From: JAJTHC01 sp044348005
GTDB taxonomy: Bacteria; Cyanobacteriota; Vampirovibrionia; Vampirovibrionales; JAJTHC01
Reading direction: 5' to 3'
DNA length: 64,000 nucleotides
Assembly: GCA_044348005.1 (NCBI GenBank)
Contig: JBIKTR010000003.1
Span: forward strand, 127,662 to 191,661
The notes under the pieces were generated by a model. That model did no database searches. It worked only from the letters and a program-made list of their open reading frames with translations, and was not told where the DNA came from. Shown here piece by piece: positions 34,381-44,157 of the stretch. Position 1 is the stretch's first letter. Each line of letters opens with the position of its first letter. The translations under genes and the position numbers were made by a program.

Positions 34381-36729
34381 TTACAACGACGCCAGCCAGC
34401 TTAAAAATGCAGGTTCATTCATCACAGGCACGCCTAAGTCGTGGGCTTTACTTAACTTGCTTCCGCCCCCTTCCCCCGCAATTAAGGCGGTGGTTTTGGC
34501 TGAAAGACTTCCACTTACCTTGGCACCCAAGGCTTCAAGCTGAGCTTTGGCGTCTTCACGATTCCACCCACTTTGAGTGAGTGTGCCTGTTAAAACGTAC
34601 GTTTTACCTGCTAAAGGCAACGCCGTTGCAGGCGATTGATTGAGCACGAACCTATAGCGTTCTAGGATTTCAGCGATCACGGGGCGAAGGGAAGCTTCTG
34701 CCAAGGCACTCAGCACATAAGCCTGGTGGGCTTCTTTTTTGAGATGTTCCACAAGAAGGGTCTGCACCCAAAGGCTTTGTTCTTCAAACAAACGAAACCC
34801 CAACGCTTGGGCGAGAGCTTCAAGCGAACTGGCCCCCAAGCTTTCCCACCCATAATAAGCCTTTAAAGCCAGAAGTAAGTGAGTCGTTAATTTGACTTCA
34901 GAAAGGCCTCCTCGTTTCCAAGGCTGTTCAGGCCTAACGGCGTCCTGCGTTAAGTCAATCAGTTTGGCCAGTTCTGCTTGCATGGCAGGCGCCTCTAACG
35001 CCGTGACGATCTTCTTCGCCCCTTCTACCGTGACGCCTTCAAAAATAGCGAGTTCCAACCAGTGTAAGTCCTTGAGATGAGACAAGCTCCCGATGTAGCC
35101 TTCAAGCGTTTTGGCCAGTTCTATCCCCACATTCGGCAGCCCCAAGCCATGAAGGTATCGCCACAAGGGCTGTTTTAGACTGGCTTGAAGTCCATTAAAT
35201 AGTTTATTGGTGGATTTGGCTTGAAAGCCGTCGAGGGCATTGACCGCTTCAAACTTTAAATGGTAGAGATCACTCGGATGCTTGACCGCCAATTTGTCGA
35301 CGAGTAAGGAAACGGTTTCTTCGCCCAAGCCGTCGACATCCAAACATCTTTTCGACGCCCAATGCGTGAGCAAGCCCTTGACTTGGGCGGGGCATCCCAT
35401 GCGGTTGGGGCAAAATAACCCTGTTTTATGTTCAGATTCTTCCAAAGGGCTTTGACAATCTGGGCAATGGATGGGAATGTGCGTAGGGTGTTGACGCGCC
35501 TTGCCTTCCACAAAGACCCCTTCCACTTTAGGAATAATTTCGCCCGCCTTAAAAATACGGACGCCGTCTCCGACTCTTAAATCGGTCGTTTCCATTGCTT
35601 CTGTTGGGGTTGCGTCCAACACGGGTAAACGTTGAAGCTGTTGCGTGTTGTAGAGGCTTGCCCGTTGCACTAGGGTGCCCGCCAGTAAGACGGGTTCCAT
35701 AATCGCCACTGGGGTAATAGCGCCTGTTCGTCCTACACTGTATTCAATGGCAAGCACGGTGGTTTCGGCGACATCTGGAGTGAACTTATACGCCACCGCC
35801 CCACGAGGCGATTTTGCCGTATAGCCCAAGGCGTCAAACACCGCTAAATCGTTGACTTTCACCACGGCGCCATCTGTGGCGACTTCAAACTCAGCCCGTT
35901 GGGCATCCAACCGTTGAATTGCACGCCAGACGTCTTTCATGCTGTGGCACAACTGACGATGAGGATTCAACTTAAAGCCCAAGACGTTTTGCATCCACGT
36001 TTGCATGTGCCACAAGGTTTGAGGGGCGCTTAGAAAGGTGTCATCTAACACGGTAGCACTAAAGAAGTAGGCGTCTAATTTGCGTTCCGCCACCAATTTA
36101 GAATCCAATTGCCTAAGCGTTCCAGCGGCCGCGTTACGAGGGTTCTTAAACACGTCCAAGCCTTCGGCGTTTCTTCGGGCATTTAATTCATTGAAGCGAC
36201 GCATGGGCATTAACACTTCCGCCCGAAGTTCAAGGCGACGAGGAACCTGAACACCCGCTTGACGGGGAATTTTTAAAGGAATGCTTGAAATCGTGCGTAT
36301 GTTTTGGGTGACGTCTTCACCCGCAAGGCCGTTGCCTCGCGTGGCGGCGCGCACCAGCAAGCCGTCTTCATACAAAAGGGTAATGGCGAGACCATCTAAC
36401 TTGCCTTCCACCACCAAGCCTTCAGACGCCTCTGCTCCCTTTAGCTTGCGATGCCACTCTTCTAGCTCAGCTTGATTGTACACGTTGTCTAAACTATACA
36501 ACCTCACTGGATGTTCCACCGTTTCAAAGGCGTCTAAGGGTTCATCCCCCACCCGTTGCGTGGGGCTTTCAGGCAATACACGGTTGGGGTGAACGTGTTC
36601 AAAGGCCAGCACTTGTTGATACAAGGCATCATAGACGGCGTCTTCCACTGTGGGATTGTCCAACACATAATACTGGTAGGCCCATTCATTGAGCTGTTTA
36701 AGGTGATTTTTATAGGTCGTCCAATCCAT
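34381..36729 (-). CDS. ligA: NAD-dependent DNA ligase with insertion
   Basis: 782 residues from ATG 36729 (AAAAGG upstream); typical LigA has about 670. Order: NMN-binding Ia domain, adenylation domain with Lys110 in EGKLDGLAI, OB fold (VGRTGAITPVA), Zn finger CPDC...CPNRMGC, helix-hairpin-helix region, and C-terminal BRCT (PLAGKTYVLTGTLTQSGW). Between the HhH and BRCT domains lies an extra helical segment of about 95 residues (34640-34930) absent from the usual layout. It seals nicks in replication and repair. Stand-alone gene, close to tRNA-Thr and dnaB. Confidence 0.95.
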   Translation of the reverse strand: MDWTTYKNHLKQLNEWAYQYYVLDNPTVEDAVYDALYQQVLAFEHVHPNRVLPESPTQRVGDEPLDAFETVEHPVRLYSLDNVYNQAELEEWHRKLKGAEASEGLVVEGKLDGLAITLLYEDGLLVRAATRGNGLAGEDVTQNIRTISSIPLKIPRQAGVQVPRRLELRAEVLMPMRRFNELNARRNAEGLDVFKNPRNAAAGTLRQLDSKLVAERKLDAYFFSATVLDDTFLSAPQTLWHMQTWMQNVLGFKLNPHRQLCHSMKDVWRAIQRLDAQRAEFEVATDGAVVKVNDLAVFDALGYTAKSPRGAVAYKFTPDVAETTVLAIEYSVGRTGAITPVAIMEPVLLAGTLVQRASLYNTQQLQRLPVLDATPTEAMETTDLRVGDGVRIFKAGEIIPKVEGVFVEGKARQHPTHIPIHCPDCQSPLEESEHKTGLFCPNRMGCPAQVKGLLTHWASKRCLDVDGLGEETVSLLVDKLAVKHPSDLYHLKFEAVNALDGFQAKSTNKLFNGLQASLKQPLWRYLHGLGLPNVGIELAKTLEGYIGSLSHLKDLHWLELAIFEGVTVEGAKKIVTALEAPAMQAELAKLIDLTQDAVRPEQPWKRGGLSEVKLTTHLLLALKAYYGWESLGASSLEALAQALGFRLFEEQSLWVQTLLVEHLKKEAHQAYVLSALAEASLRPVIAEILERYRFVLNQSPATALPLAGKTYVLTGTLTQSGWNREDAKAQLEALGAKVSGSLSAKTTALIAGEGGGSKLSKAHDLGVPVMNEPAFLSWLASL

Positions 36730-36875
36730 TAAGCAGAACCTTTTTTCAACTAAACACGATAGTTCTTTTACCATAACATATAAATAAAAGTCTTCTTGTC
36801 ATTTTTTGGATTTCGCCCAAGCAAACGCCTTGTTTTTTTTCCTGTTTCCATTAAAGTAGGGACAGTAGTGAATGT

Positions 36876-36948
36876 GCTGATGTAGCTCAGTCGGTAGAGC
36901 AACGCATTCGTAACGCGTAGGTCGCAGGTTCGATTCCTGTCATCAGCA
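36876..36948 (+). tRNA. tRNA-Thr (CGU anticodon)
   Basis: 73 bases including the discriminator A. Acceptor stem GCTGATG/CATCAGC, D arm GCTC...GAGC, anticodon loop TTCGTAA, T arm GCAGG-TTCGATT-CCTGT. Anticodon CGT reads ACG codons. The innermost anticodon-stem pair is A-C, a mismatch. CCA is not encoded. It lies 31 bases before dnaB. Confidence 0.95.
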
Positions 36949-36979
36949 TTTTAATCAACCGCATTGGGGGAAGCTTTAC

Positions 36980-38488
36980 ATGATCGCTGAAGAAAAAGCT
37001 TTAGAGTTTCCCGCACTAAACATGCCTGAACTCCCCGATTTTGAGCCAGAGCCAGACTTACAGGTGCGCCCTACTGTAGCGGAAAAAGCAAGTTCCTCCC
37101 TCGACGATGCCCGCCTCTTAGATGACACCGATTACAGCTTTTTTGAACGCATTCCCCCCCATGCCCTAGAAGCAGAGCAAGCCGTTTTAGGCGGTGTGTT
37201 GGTTGAACCTGATTCGCTGATTCGCGTGGTGGATGTATTGCGGGAACATCATTTTTACCGCCCCAGCCATCGATTGATTTATAAAACGGTGTGTCACCTC
37301 TTTGAAAAAGGGCAACCCGTGGATTTGATTTCCGTGTCTGAGATCTTAAAAAATCAAGATCTCTTAGAACATGTGGGGGGGCGATCTTATCTCAACGATC
37401 TCGCCCTTGCTGTGATGACCACCGCCAATTTAACCTACTATGCCACCCTTATTCGAGACAAAGCCTTGCAACGCGCCTTAATCAAAGCAGGGGCCGAAGT
37501 CGTGCGTTCCGCCTATGAAAGTGAATCCGCAGAGTTGGCGATTGATGAAGCCCAGCAAGCCGTCTTTGCTGTTGCTCAACATAACATTTCAGACAACCTC
37601 ACCCCCATTGAAAGCATTCTTCCCACCACCTTTCAACAAATTGAAGAACGCAACAACAATAAAGGGAGCCTAATGGGCGTGGCTTCAGGCTTTTATGATT
37701 TAGACAACTACTTGTCGGGCTTTCAAAAAAATGACTTGCTCATTCTCGCCGCGCGTCCTTCGATGGGAAAAACGGCGTTGGTTTTAAACTTGGTTACGCA
37801 TGTGGCCATGAAAGAAAAAGCGCCTGTTTTATTTTTTAGTTTGGAAATGAGCAAAGAACAGCTCGTACAACGGATGCTTTGTGCCGAAGCGGAAATTGAT
37901 GCCCAACGCATTCGTACAGGTGACATTAGCGAAACCGATTTTTCAAAACTCGCTTCTGCCATGGGGCGTCTTGGCGATTCCCCCATTTTTATTGACGACA
38001 CCCCCAGTATGACGGTGATGGATATGCGTGCCAAAGCACGTAAATTGATGATTGAACGCCAAAACGAACCTATTGGCATGATTGTGATTGACTATTTACA
38101 GTTGATGCAGGGTCGAGCAGGCAGCACAGGCTTGGAAAATCGTCAAAACGAAATTGCCGCCATTTCTCGAGGGTTAAAGGGCTTGGCGCGTGAATTACGT
38201 TGCCCGGTTATTGCCCTTTCGCAGTTGTCTCGTGCGGTGGAAAGTCGAGACGACAAACGCCCGATGCTCAGTGATTTGCGTGAATCCGGTTCTATTGAGC
38301 AAGACGCCGATGTGGTTATGTTCATTTATCGGGATGAATACTACAATAAAGAAACCGACAAACCCGGCATTGCGGAAATTATTATTGCCAAGCAACGTAA
38401 TGGCCCGACAGGTACGGTTTCGCTGATTTTCCGCAATAACATTACACGTTTTATGAACCCGCTGGATTCGCAAGTGCAGGTGTTTTAG
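36980..38488 (+). CDS. dnaB: Replicative DNA helicase DnaB
   Basis: 502 residues. It unwinds DNA as a hexamer at the replication fork. An acidic tail of about 45 residues precedes the N-terminal domain (PPHALEAEQAVLGGVLVEPDSL). The RecA-like core has Walker A ARPSMGKTALVLN (near 250), SLEMSKEQLVQRM, Walker B IVIDYLQLMQG and SRGLKGLARELRCPVIALSQLSRAVESR. No intein. GGGGAAG precedes the ATG. Confidence 0.96.
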   Translation: MIAEEKALEFPALNMPELPDFEPEPDLQVRPTVAEKASSSLDDARLLDDTDYSFFERIPPHALEAEQAVLGGVLVEPDSLIRVVDVLREHHFYRPSHRLIYKTVCHLFEKGQPVDLISVSEILKNQDLLEHVGGRSYLNDLALAVMTTANLTYYATLIRDKALQRALIKAGAEVVRSAYESESAELAIDEAQQAVFAVAQHNISDNLTPIESILPTTFQQIEERNNNKGSLMGVASGFYDLDNYLSGFQKNDLLILAARPSMGKTALVLNLVTHVAMKEKAPVLFFSLEMSKEQLVQRMLCAEAEIDAQRIRTGDISETDFSKLASAMGRLGDSPIFIDDTPSMTVMDMRAKARKLMIERQNEPIGMIVIDYLQLMQGRAGSTGLENRQNEIAAISRGLKGLARELRCPVIALSQLSRAVESRDDKRPMLSDLRESGSIEQDADVVMFIYRDEYYNKETDKPGIAEIIIAKQRNGPTGTVSLIFRNNITRFMNPLDSQVQVF

Positions 38489-38503
38489 GTTTTAATTTAT
38501 ACT

Positions 38504-39862
38504 TTAGTACTTGTTAAGGAAAGAAATTTCTGCTTTTATGGCGTCTAAGATCTTTATGTTTAAAGCATGCTTTTCTATGTTGCCTTGCTCATCTTCTAAA
38601 AGCAAATAGACCTCATTTTTTCCTTCAAAGCAATCAAAAGGGTATTCAAAATAACCAAAGTAGCTACGGTCTGTCATAAGTGTATTAACCACGGTTTGAT
38701 CATTACGCCCAAAAATATAAGGTTTACACTGACTATTGCCCGAAGCATCCACAAGCGAAAAGCTTTTAAAGTCTCCTTCAAACTGAGTGCTTAAAACCGC
38801 TGGTACTCCACTTAAAGCACTTAAAGCTACATTGACTTTTGCACTAGCTGTGAGTACTTGCTTGGGATTGATGCTTACTGTCACATACTTGCGATAAGAG
38901 TTATCGTAAACCTTATTTTTATCTGTAGTAAATAACTCATTTGAATCTATCGATTTACCCGCTTTTGCGTATCGGGCTTGTTGTTGCTTCAATAGAAGGG
39001 ATTCTGCGAATAGAAACTCTTTATAAGCATCAACAGGCGTTGTCAAAGTAACGATAAACTTGTCAAAGTTGATAGTTCTTTTTTTTGGAAGAAGCGAACT
39101 CCCAATTTGAAAATAGTTTGGGTTTTCTTTTGAAATAGCTTCAATCGGCAATCTTTCTAAAGGGTAAGCAGGCAATTTAATCAGATCTGTTTTTATATTA
39201 GCAACGGAACGACTAATCGATCTATAAAAATCGTCAATTTTACTTGACTTTACAGAACCAGCAATAGTTTGACCTCTGTCAGAAAGTCCAATGGTGTTTA
39301 TACCGATTACTTTCCCTTCAAAATTAAGAAGAGGTCCTCCTGAGTTCCCCCCGTTAAGTGCCGCGTCATGAAAGAGCATAAACTCATTTTGGTTAGAAAT
39401 AATGCCTCGTGTTAGCGTTTTTTCAAGCGTTTTCCAATCGACAGGGCTTCCTAGTGCAATGACTTCTTCTCCTCTAGATGCCAAATCAGCAGGATTTTCA
39501 GGATTAAATAAAACCAAAGGTTTAATAGTACTTACAACCGCAGGAGGCACTTTCAAGGCGGCAATATCTAATTTAGAATTACTCCCCACAAGTTGTGCGA
39601 TGTAATTTTCATCGTTAATCCTCACAATTACTTTTGAGTTCATATTCGGGTAAACCACATGATGATTGGTTAAAATAATACCTTCTTTAGAAATTAAAAA
39701 ACCTGATCCATGACCTCTTCCGTTAATAACGGTTACAATGGCATTTTGACTCTCATTAAAAACCTTATAGGCAGGACTAATAGCGCGTTCTGCTTGTACA
39801 GGAACAACTAAAACAAAAAAGCTTAATAAAGCAATACTGATTCTACTAAGTGCATTTTTCAT
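38504..39862 (-). CDS. Exported trypsin-like serine protease
   Basis: 452 residues. A signal peptide (ISIALLSFFVLVVPVQAE) precedes a chymotrypsin-fold protease domain: His in ILTNHHVVYP, Asp in SKLDIAALKV, Ser in NGGNSGGPLLN. It resembles the protease half of HtrA/DegP, but there is no PDZ domain; the C-terminal 230 residues are beta-rich and unrecognised (YFGYFEYPFDCFEGKNEVYLLLEDEQG). It should act in the periplasm or outside. The gene is markedly AT-rich and ends 15 bases from dnaB tail-to-tail. Confidence 0.83.
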   Translation of the reverse strand: MKNALSRISIALLSFFVLVVPVQAERAISPAYKVFNESQNAIVTVINGRGHGSGFLISKEGIILTNHHVVYPNMNSKVIVRINDENYIAQLVGSNSKLDIAALKVPPAVVSTIKPLVLFNPENPADLASRGEEVIALGSPVDWKTLEKTLTRGIISNQNEFMLFHDAALNGGNSGGPLLNFEGKVIGINTIGLSDRGQTIAGSVKSSKIDDFYRSISRSVANIKTDLIKLPAYPLERLPIEAISKENPNYFQIGSSLLPKKRTINFDKFIVTLTTPVDAYKEFLFAESLLLKQQQARYAKAGKSIDSNELFTTDKNKVYDNSYRKYVTVSINPKQVLTASAKVNVALSALSGVPAVLSTQFEGDFKSFSLVDASGNSQCKPYIFGRNDQTVVNTLMTDRSYFGYFEYPFDCFEGKNEVYLLLEDEQGNIEKHALNIKILDAIKAEISFLNKY

Positions 39863-39952
39863 ACTGTTTTAGTCCTTTTAATGAAATGTCATAAACTATC
39901 AACTCTGAACATTCTACCATAAAAAATAACGAAGCATCTGTACAATTTATGC

Positions 39953-39958
39953 TATAAT
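39953..39958 (+). promoter_or_regulatory. Extended -10 promoter for the DUF366 gene
   Basis: TGCTATAAT gives an extended -10 about 28 bases before the ATG at 39987; the -35 is weak. Confidence 0.45.
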
Positions 39959-39983
39959 GTGAGAAATAGAAGGAACACGCGTT

Positions 39984-40556
39984 GTGATGAAAACACACCT
40001 GATTGAAGAAACCATGCCCTATAACGGCGAAGCCCTGTCTCCCCACTGGATTTATAAAAATGTGGGCATTTTAGGCAATGCCGTCGTGTCTTTTCGAGGC
40101 GCCTGCGATGTAAGCCTTGAACGCATGGTGGACTTAGAAGACGTGCTCAATTCAGACAACATCTACTCTCAAGACATGCAACACTTTATTGTCGAATTGT
40201 TTGACGCGTCTTTAAAAGAAGGCGTGTTATTGCAACGGCTGTTTTCTTCCATTATTCAACATCGCTTGAACGATGTACTCGAAGGTCATGTCATTGAACG
40301 CCGAGGGGATGACCTCTTCTTTCAACAAACCAAAAAGCTTTCCGTGTCCATCTGCACGAAGTCTGTTACCTCCGTTTTAATTCATGTGGGCTTGAATGTG
40401 GATTCCGCCAACGCCCCTGTAGAAGCGGCGGGCTTGGCGTCTGACTTGGGCTTGGGATCTTCTCAGATTCAGCAGTTTGCGTCTCATGCCATGCGTTCTT
40501 TAAGCGATGAATGGAAGGATATTCATCAAGCCTGTTGTAAGGTGCGTGCGGTCTGA
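39984..40556 (+). CDS. DUF366 family protein
   Basis: 190 residues. The sequence matches the uncharacterised DUF366 family across its length: HWIYKNVGILGNAVVSFRGACDV, MVDLEDVLNSDNIYSQDMQHFIVELF, GDDLFFQQTKKLSVSICT and a final CKVRAV. The fold is thought to resemble tRNA-editing-type proteins, but no function is established. Cytosolic, no membrane segments. It stands alone and is followed by hairpin element C. Confidence 0.82.
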   Translation: MMKTHLIEETMPYNGEALSPHWIYKNVGILGNAVVSFRGACDVSLERMVDLEDVLNSDNIYSQDMQHFIVELFDASLKEGVLLQRLFSSIIQHRLNDVLEGHVIERRGDDLFFQQTKKLSVSICTKSVTSVLIHVGLNVDSANAPVEAAGLASDLGLGSSQIQQFASHAMRSLSDEWKDIHQACCKVRAV

Positions 40557-40563
40557 TTTCTAG

Positions 40564-40702
40564 CTCCGTTTAGAGCTGGTGCTTGGGGGTCTTTGTCCCG
40601 CCAAAGACTCCCCAAACCCCCAAAGCGGCTTAAGGGGCGGCGGGGGGAGGGACGTGTTACGTCCTCCCTCCCCCCAGTATGCCCCCCTTAAGAATCCCCC
40701 AT
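40564..40702 (+). repeat. Hairpin element C, copy 1
   Basis: Starts CTCCGTTTAGAGCTGGTGC. A first hairpin pairs CTTGGGGGTCTTTG with CAAAGACTCCCCAA. A second, nested one pairs GGGGGGAGGGACGT (40642) with ACGTCCTCCCTCCCCCC and is enclosed by CTTAAGGGG/CCCCCCTTAAG. The same blocks recur at 50469-50650. It separates the DUF366 and mannosidase genes. Confidence 0.75.
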
Positions 40703-40771
40703 CCCCCCCTCCCTCCCGTTTCGAACCCTGTTTATTTCATTAAAGAGTTTGTGAAAATTAAGGTTAGACTC

Positions 40772-43246
40772 ATGCTTGAAAAAAATAGTAAAAACAGCAA
40801 TAATAATAATATCGTAGTCGCGACACCTCTCACTGAAGTGCCAATAGGCGACTCTTTTCTTTGCTGGCACACCCATTGGGATCGTGCGTGGTATGTGTCT
40901 TTTGAAACGTACCAGCACCGGCTCTTGGCTGTGCTAGAACGAATCGTCACTTACCTTGAAGATGGACGCCTTGAGAAATTCAGTCTTGACGGGCAAACGG
41001 CTCTGTTACATGACGCTCAAGCCCTTCTGCCTGATTTGGTGGAACGCCTAAAACCGCACATTCAAAGCGGAAGGCTCCATGTCGGCCCGTGGTTCACGAT
41101 GCCAGACACTCAACTGGTGGGGCTTGAATCGCTTTTGCGTAATTTGCAACACGGGCAACGTGACGCTCGTGCACTGGGCTGTACCCATTTCACCGCCTAT
41201 TTGCCTGACACCTTTGGGCAACCTGAAAGCATTCCCATGCTTTTTAATAAGCGAGGCATTACGCATGCCATGATGTGGCGAGGGCGGGCTTTGCCTCCTA
41301 AGGCATCTCCCCTGTTTAATTGGGTTTCTCCTAATGGGGAAGGGCTTATAACCTACCAGTTGCCTGAAGGGTATTTTCAAATGCCCTTGCAGGATGTAGA
41401 GCTCCCCACGCTTGATGCTAAAACTCAAGCCCTAGACGCGCTTGAAGCGCGTTTGGTTCAATGGGGTGTGCCTGTTTTTCTTCCCTTGGGGGGGGATCAC
41501 CTTGCCCCGCCTGATGCGGAAACGTTAGATGCCTGCCAGCCTGTTTTAGACGGCTATTGCGTGGCGCACCCCCATGAGTTTATGGAACAGGTGGCGGGTC
41601 AAGTAAGCAAACAGGCTTTAGAAACACGTGTGGGCGAACTGCGTGATTTTGGCGAAAATGCTCCGCCGTTATTGAGTGGCACGTTGTTGTCTCGCGTCTG
41701 GTTAAAGCAGCTCAATGCCCAATGCGAATGGTGGCTCACCCAAGTGTGGGAACCGCTGCGGGCCAGGCATCAGGAATATCTTCAGACGACGCAGCAAAAA
41801 GCCCGTAGCGCATGGCAATGGCAATGGCAATGGCAAGCGGAAGGCCAAGCCTTGGCCCAAGCGTGGCGGTTGCTTTTGTTGAATCACCCGCATGACGACA
41901 TTTGCGGGTGCAGTATAGACAGCGTCCACCTTCACAATGAAGCCCGTTTTCAAAGCGTGCTAGATTTAGCACTCACGTGGAGCCAATGGCATCGGCGTGA
42001 ACTTGAAACGTTGCTGGGGTACAAGATACTTTTACCCGTTGAAGTGCCTCGCCAGCCTGAAAGTGTCTTGTCTTTTGAATCAAAAGAAAGGCCATCTCCC
42101 GAACAAGGTATTGGCCAAGCGTTTGAAGAAAGCCGCTTAATCAACGACTGGCAAGGCTCCATTACAGAAGTGCCGTTGTCACATCGTGTGGAAACGGTGT
42201 ATTCGTATGTTCAAGCGTCCAACGCTCAACCCCTTGATTCCCAAACGAAACAGAACGCCGTTCAACAGATGGAAGACTTTATCAAGAGTCTTTCCCTTGA
42301 ATCTTTGGAAGATAAAGGCGACAGCTACAACGCTTCACCCAAGCGGGGTTCTCTTGAAGTACACCGACTAGATTTTTGGGTGGATCAGGAGGCCCTAACC
42401 GCCACCGCCTCTCTAAGGCTTCAGCAGGACGAGATCACCGTCAAGGCGTCTTACAAGGGCCATGAGGTGATGGAACTTGAAATCCAACAAGACATTCACA
42501 CCCCCAATCATCAAGTCAATCTGCGACTAGAAGCCCCCAATTTTGCCAGAAGTCACGAAAGAGACTTGCATACAGGTTTTGCCGTCACTCGACTTTCACC
42601 CCCTGAACGCAGTGGGCGCTTCCCCACTTTTTCAGTAGACAAACACAGGGGCGAATGGCAACCTGTGGGCGCAAGCTACCAAGGGGGCTTGCGTTGGGGG
42701 CTTACCCACCCGCAATCGCTGATTATGGTGGGGCATTATGCGTATGAAGTGGTGGAAGAGGCCTTGATTCTTCCCCTGCATCGCGGTTTTTCGCATTTGT
42801 CGAAAGGACGCCTGCCCACGCGTTTTTACCCCGCAGGTCCGCCGTTTTCAACCCCCCACGGCCAAGGCCTTGCTCGCCAAGTGACCCATCGCTTGCGGTG
42901 GATGCCTCATCACGTCAATGAAGCCGACCTTGCGTTTCATCGTCACCAATTGATGGTGCAACCCGTTTATCAGTCTCTCCCTCAAACGCCTATGGCTAGT
43001 GTTATTGACGCCCTCGTCCAACAAGCGCCTCATCTCCTACGCGTGACGGCTCACCAATGGCTTGAAGAAGAAGGCTGTTTTGCCGTAAGACTCCTGAACA
43101 CGGGGGATTCTCCCCTGTATTTAGCACTTCCTTCAAACGTGTTATGGTGTCGAAACGCATGGGCAACACACAAAGTGTTTGACGTCTTCTCTAGCGTAAC
43201 AATTCCGCCAAAAGATTGGGTTTTTCTGGCGTATGTGGTAGAATAG
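40772..43246 (+). CDS. Glycoside hydrolase family 38 alpha-mannosidase
   Basis: 824 residues from ATG 40772 (AAGGTT upstream). GH38 catalytic domain: zinc/substrate motif WHTHWDRAWYVSFE, nucleophile region YLPDTFGQPESIPML, and the second metal-binding motif NHPHDDICGCSIDSVH near residue 370. A helical bundle and C-terminal beta domains (620-800) follow, with LRLEAPNFARSHERDLHTGF. It would remove alpha-mannose from glycans. No signal peptide is seen, so the substrate is probably cytoplasmic, for example imported oligosaccharide. A TGGCAA hexanucleotide is repeated four times at 41813-41836, giving WQWQWQWQ. Confidence 0.9.
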   Translation: MLEKNSKNSNNNNIVVATPLTEVPIGDSFLCWHTHWDRAWYVSFETYQHRLLAVLERIVTYLEDGRLEKFSLDGQTALLHDAQALLPDLVERLKPHIQSGRLHVGPWFTMPDTQLVGLESLLRNLQHGQRDARALGCTHFTAYLPDTFGQPESIPMLFNKRGITHAMMWRGRALPPKASPLFNWVSPNGEGLITYQLPEGYFQMPLQDVELPTLDAKTQALDALEARLVQWGVPVFLPLGGDHLAPPDAETLDACQPVLDGYCVAHPHEFMEQVAGQVSKQALETRVGELRDFGENAPPLLSGTLLSRVWLKQLNAQCEWWLTQVWEPLRARHQEYLQTTQQKARSAWQWQWQWQAEGQALAQAWRLLLLNHPHDDICGCSIDSVHLHNEARFQSVLDLALTWSQWHRRELETLLGYKILLPVEVPRQPESVLSFESKERPSPEQGIGQAFEESRLINDWQGSITEVPLSHRVETVYSYVQASNAQPLDSQTKQNAVQQMEDFIKSLSLESLEDKGDSYNASPKRGSLEVHRLDFWVDQEALTATASLRLQQDEITVKASYKGHEVMELEIQQDIHTPNHQVNLRLEAPNFARSHERDLHTGFAVTRLSPPERSGRFPTFSVDKHRGEWQPVGASYQGGLRWGLTHPQSLIMVGHYAYEVVEEALILPLHRGFSHLSKGRLPTRFYPAGPPFSTPHGQGLARQVTHRLRWMPHHVNEADLAFHRHQLMVQPVYQSLPQTPMASVIDALVQQAPHLLRVTAHQWLEEEGCFAVRLLNTGDSPLYLALPSNVLWCRNAWATHKVFDVFSSVTIPPKDWVFLAYVVE

Positions 43247-43270
43247 CCTTCAGGTAGTGAGGTTTTAACC

Positions 43271-43705
43271 ATGTTTCCTTTTATTTTAAGTATTCTGTTC
43301 CTCTTGAGTGGTTGCATAACGTGGACGGCGCAAGGTGCAGAAAGCGTCCGTATTGCCCCAGTTACAGGGAAGGCACCTGCTGTCACGGTGCCGGTTGTGG
43401 ACGTCAAAAAAGCCCCCGTGGCTGATGACTTTGAAATTGTGCCAGCCTCACTGCCCAAGGGGTGGCAAACCTGTGGACGTTTGCGCCTTAAAATTGCCTA
43501 TATCAACGCCCTGCCCATTTGGCAACGCTTCTTTTTGTCTCCCTATCGATCCCTAGAAGCCATGCGCTACAAACGATGCGCCAAGGCCCTTATGCCCTCG
43601 ACTCAAGCCTTTATGGAAGCCACTTACCCCTTGCCGTATGTGCCGATCGACCCCCAAACGAGCCTCAAGCCCAAGTCTCCCAAACCTTTAAACACAACCC
43701 CTTAA
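43271..43705 (+). CDS. Small lipoprotein of unknown function
   Basis: 144 residues. The start MFPFILSILFLLSGCITW has a lipobox LLSGC. The mature part has a Val/Pro/Lys-rich stretch, then CGRLRLKIAYINALPIWQRFF with charged helices and two further Cys. Unrecognised. It is followed 12 bases later by a small membrane protein gene and probably shares its transcript. Confidence 0.68.
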   Translation: MFPFILSILFLLSGCITWTAQGAESVRIAPVTGKAPAVTVPVVDVKKAPVADDFEIVPASLPKGWQTCGRLRLKIAYINALPIWQRFFLSPYRSLEAMRYKRCAKALMPSTQAFMEATYPLPYVPIDPQTSLKPKSPKPLNTTP

Positions 43706-43717
43706 AGGAAGTTTACC

Positions 43718-43993
43718 ATGATTTTTTCTGCCCAAACGGCGGTGACCCTCGCCTTTTTTCTTGAAGTGTTGCTTTTAATCGTGTTGGTGTCGTTGGTGTT
43801 GAAAGTGAGTCAGTGGGAAGCCGCCTTTCGCTTGCAAAAAGACGCCCGATTGCTTGAACTCAGAACATTCCGCCGTGAAATTAAAGAACTTCGCTATGCG
43901 GTGGAAGCCGTGCCGGACTTGTATGCCTTGCCGTTTTTCAAGCAGTGGAAGTGCAACCCCCTGCGCTGGATTTTACCCTATTTCTTAAAATAG
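43718..43993 (+). CDS. Small single-span membrane protein of unknown function
   Basis: 91 residues, with AAAGGAAG before the ATG. Residues 7-30 form one membrane helix, followed by an amphipathic basic helix (LQKDARLLELRTFRREIKEL) and a hydrophobic C-terminus. Unrecognised. Cotranscription with the preceding lipoprotein is likely. Confidence 0.65.
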   Translation: MIFSAQTAVTLAFFLEVLLLIVLVSLVLKVSQWEAAFRLQKDARLLELRTFRREIKELRYAVEAVPDLYALPFFKQWKCNPLRWILPYFLK

Positions 43994-44008
43994 AATCACG
44001 TGCCGCAA

Positions 44009-44081
44009 TGGCCTAATTTACGACACACGAAATACCCGTTTTTTGCTCAATTTTCAAGGAGTTTACTGGGGTGTGAAGGGC
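44009..44081 (-). repeat. Repeat element A, copy 3 (no tandem units)
   Basis: On the minus strand it reads CTTCACACCCC, CTCCTTGAAAATTGAGC, then directly the right end TTTCGTGTGTCGTAAATTAGGCC, with none of the 21-base units in between. It lies between convergent genes, like copy 1. Confidence 0.75.
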
Positions 44082-44157
44082 TTAAAGTGCACGATGTTTG
44101 GGTGGAGAGTCTTTCTTAAGGCGCTTTTCTTTTGGCGCGTCCTAAAAGCGGTGGCGA

